This document shows, in pieces, positions 62,888 to 64,000 of a stretch of 64,000 nt of DNA; positions within the stretch are counted from its first letter, which is position 1, and every line of letters starts with the position of its first letter. Location: NCBI GenBank assembly GCA_028829895.1, contig CM054177.1:35489064-35553063 (forward strand), read 5' to 3'. Under the pieces are notes generated by a model. The model did no database searches, was not told the origin of the DNA, and saw only the letters and a program-made list of their open reading frames with translations. The DNA is from Sinotaia quadrata. Lineage: Eukaryota > Mollusca > Gastropoda > Architaenioglossa > Viviparidae. The translations under genes and the position numbers were made by a program.

Positions 62888-64000
62888 TGTGATGCTTACT
62901 CCACCTAGTTAATGGTTATGATTAATATTATTAATTAATCACCCATAACTAATTAAAAGTGATGAGAATTTTAATTTAAGTTATTAATAATTCTCCAGAA
63001 GACACCACTCATCTCTCTCGAGTACTGTAAATGTTTTCTCTCTTCCACAACACTAAAGACAAAACTTTACAAAACAATATTTCTGTAGGTGGAAAACTTC
63101 CTACCAAAGGAGAAGATAAATCCATCTTTTAATCTATATTCAGCCAGCCCCCATAGGTAGGTTTCTTCTCCAATATAAGGTTATCAGTTTATGTAAGAAA
63201 GTCAATAAATTTATTAAATCAACAATCAAATATACAACATATTAATATAATCAAAAGAGTGTTGATATTTGCATCACTTTGCAACAATGTTCAATTGATG
63301 CTGGACAATTGTTCAGCTTATCCTAGCAGATATAAGCAGTCAATTAATCATAAATACATATTCAAATTCATGGATATCATCACAGAAATTAGAGTTCAGA
63401 GAAATAATTAAAGTAAATTTACATAACCTGTTCAAAGATGGTGGCTGTCGCTGGCCGCGTTTCACAGTCACTGCCTTTCATATTTAGGTGAGGTCCCATG
63501 TGTCCCTTATAGAGGCATGTTATATAACTGTTCCAGAATCTTCAATGCACTTTCCAAGCTCGCCAAAGAGAATCGTCTGAATTTCACATACACTATCAAG
63601 CACATCATGAGGAATGTTCTTGATTTTCCAAGCACGTTTACTCAACATACCAAGAGGAACATTCAAAATAATCTTTGTGAATTCTGAGACCAAACTCAAG
63701 CCACAATTTCAGCCATATTGGTACTTGAATGGAATTCAGAGGAATCAACATATAGCAACACATTTTAAGCTGATGACAATGCCGGATTTACACACCAGCA
63801 TAATTATGTAGAGCACAATAGCCACCATAGTATGACGTGACAAAAATAAAACAAAAAGATGCTCTGCAAAAGTCAAATTAAGGCAGCAATAAATTTCAGG
63901 CATATTATTATGGTATTGATACAACACAGAAGCCTTCAGTTAAAAGCAGCTTGCAATTCTGAACTGTTAAATTAAGATGTAAGATGTTTCAATCAATAAA
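62888..64000. mobile_element. LTR-B family, copy 4 (runs off the window)
   Basis: It starts TGTGATGC after the 5-mer CATAC (62883-62887). It contains LTR-B landmarks: GTAGGTGGAAAACTTCCTACC, AATCAAATATACAACATATT and CTGTTCCAGAATCTTC. The right end and second target repeat lie past 64000, so it could be a solo LTR or the left LTR of a longer element. Confidence 0.7.

Larger units (their letters stand above)
1..64000 (-). other. RALGAPA: RALGAPA (RalGAP alpha subunit) gene, internal part, open at both ends
   Basis: The minus strand carries eleven exons of an ortholog of vertebrate RALGAPA1/RALGAPA2. The family protein is about 1900-2000 residues; it pairs with RALGAPB and stimulates GTP hydrolysis by RalA/RalB in the cytoplasm. 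Visible exons total 1539 bp, 513 codons, in one continuous frame, with GT donors and AG acceptors throughout. Transcript order is 61179-61406, 57167-57316, 45942-45995, 39815-39962, 33148-33308, 30897-31078, 27642-27749, 23358-23429, 15950-16073, 7628-7780, 3670-3828. The N-terminal ~1400 residues lie beyond 64000 and the last ~100 beyond coordinate 1. Alpha1 and alpha2 cannot be told apart; an invertebrate probably has a single gene. Paralog TSC2 shares the RapGAP fold but is a poorer match. Confidence 0.93.
61407..64000. other. RALGAPA intron upstream of exon a (open at the right)
   Basis: AT-rich intron with a 58-61 bp minisatellite and LTR-B copy 4 (listed separately). A short duplication of AATTACATGAACATACTAAA lies at 61922-61970. 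No further exon seen. Confidence 0.7.

Overview
The window is eukaryotic, AT-rich, intron-dominated DNA from an animal. Its one confidently recognised gene is an ortholog of RALGAPA1/2, the catalytic alpha subunit of the Ral GTPase-activating complex, on the minus strand and cut by both window ends. I reconstructed eleven coding exons (61406 down to 3670) from protein similarity, splice signals and reading phase. Together they are 1539 bp and encode 513 residues with no stop or frameshift. Every exon-exon phase fits. The last exon carries the RapGAP Asn-thumb motif ([11 protein letters not shown]). Introns are long (about 2 to 11 kb) and rich in low-copy transposons and minisatellites. A mollusc or other lophotrochozoan is my best guess, but the window does not prove it.

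Layout. 1-3669: intron after the last visible exon; the conserved C-terminal end of the protein is not seen and should lie outside, beyond coordinate 1. 3670-16073: three exons coding the first part of the RapGAP domain, separated by introns holding a solo LTR (4931-6491), a pogo/Tigger-like cluster (9132-10004, 10687-12767, ~14902-15479) and a hAT-like element with a perfect 8-bp target duplication (13962-14841). 16074-33308: four more exons (23.4, 27.7, 31.0 and 33.2 kb), a small pogo-like MITE, a decayed mariner, a first copy of a dispersed LTR family ('LTR-B'), a second type of solo LTR (24449-25702) and a 55-59 bp minisatellite. 33309-45941: a large imperfect palindrome (~33955-37205), an 18-19 bp tandem array split by LTR-B copy 2, the 39.9-kb exon, a LINE reverse-transcriptase remnant and a short transposon-like unit. 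45942-64000: the 54-bp micro-exon, a mariner-like element whose two ends are ~200-bp inverted copies of each other, LTR-B copies 3 and 4, a THAP-domain pseudogene, GC-richer transposon-like DNA at 58-60.6 kb, and the 57.2 and 61.3 kb exons.

On the plus strand, inside the RALGAPA introns, three phase-compatible exon-like segments (44290-44419, 49625-49696, 51917-52012) could be the 3' end of a nested gene; this is a hypothesis only. No prokaryotic features, CRISPR arrays, rRNA or tRNA genes were seen. I did not find evidence for a wholly new biological system. The items most worth checking are the candidate nested gene, the palindrome, and the mariner with duplicated inverted ends.
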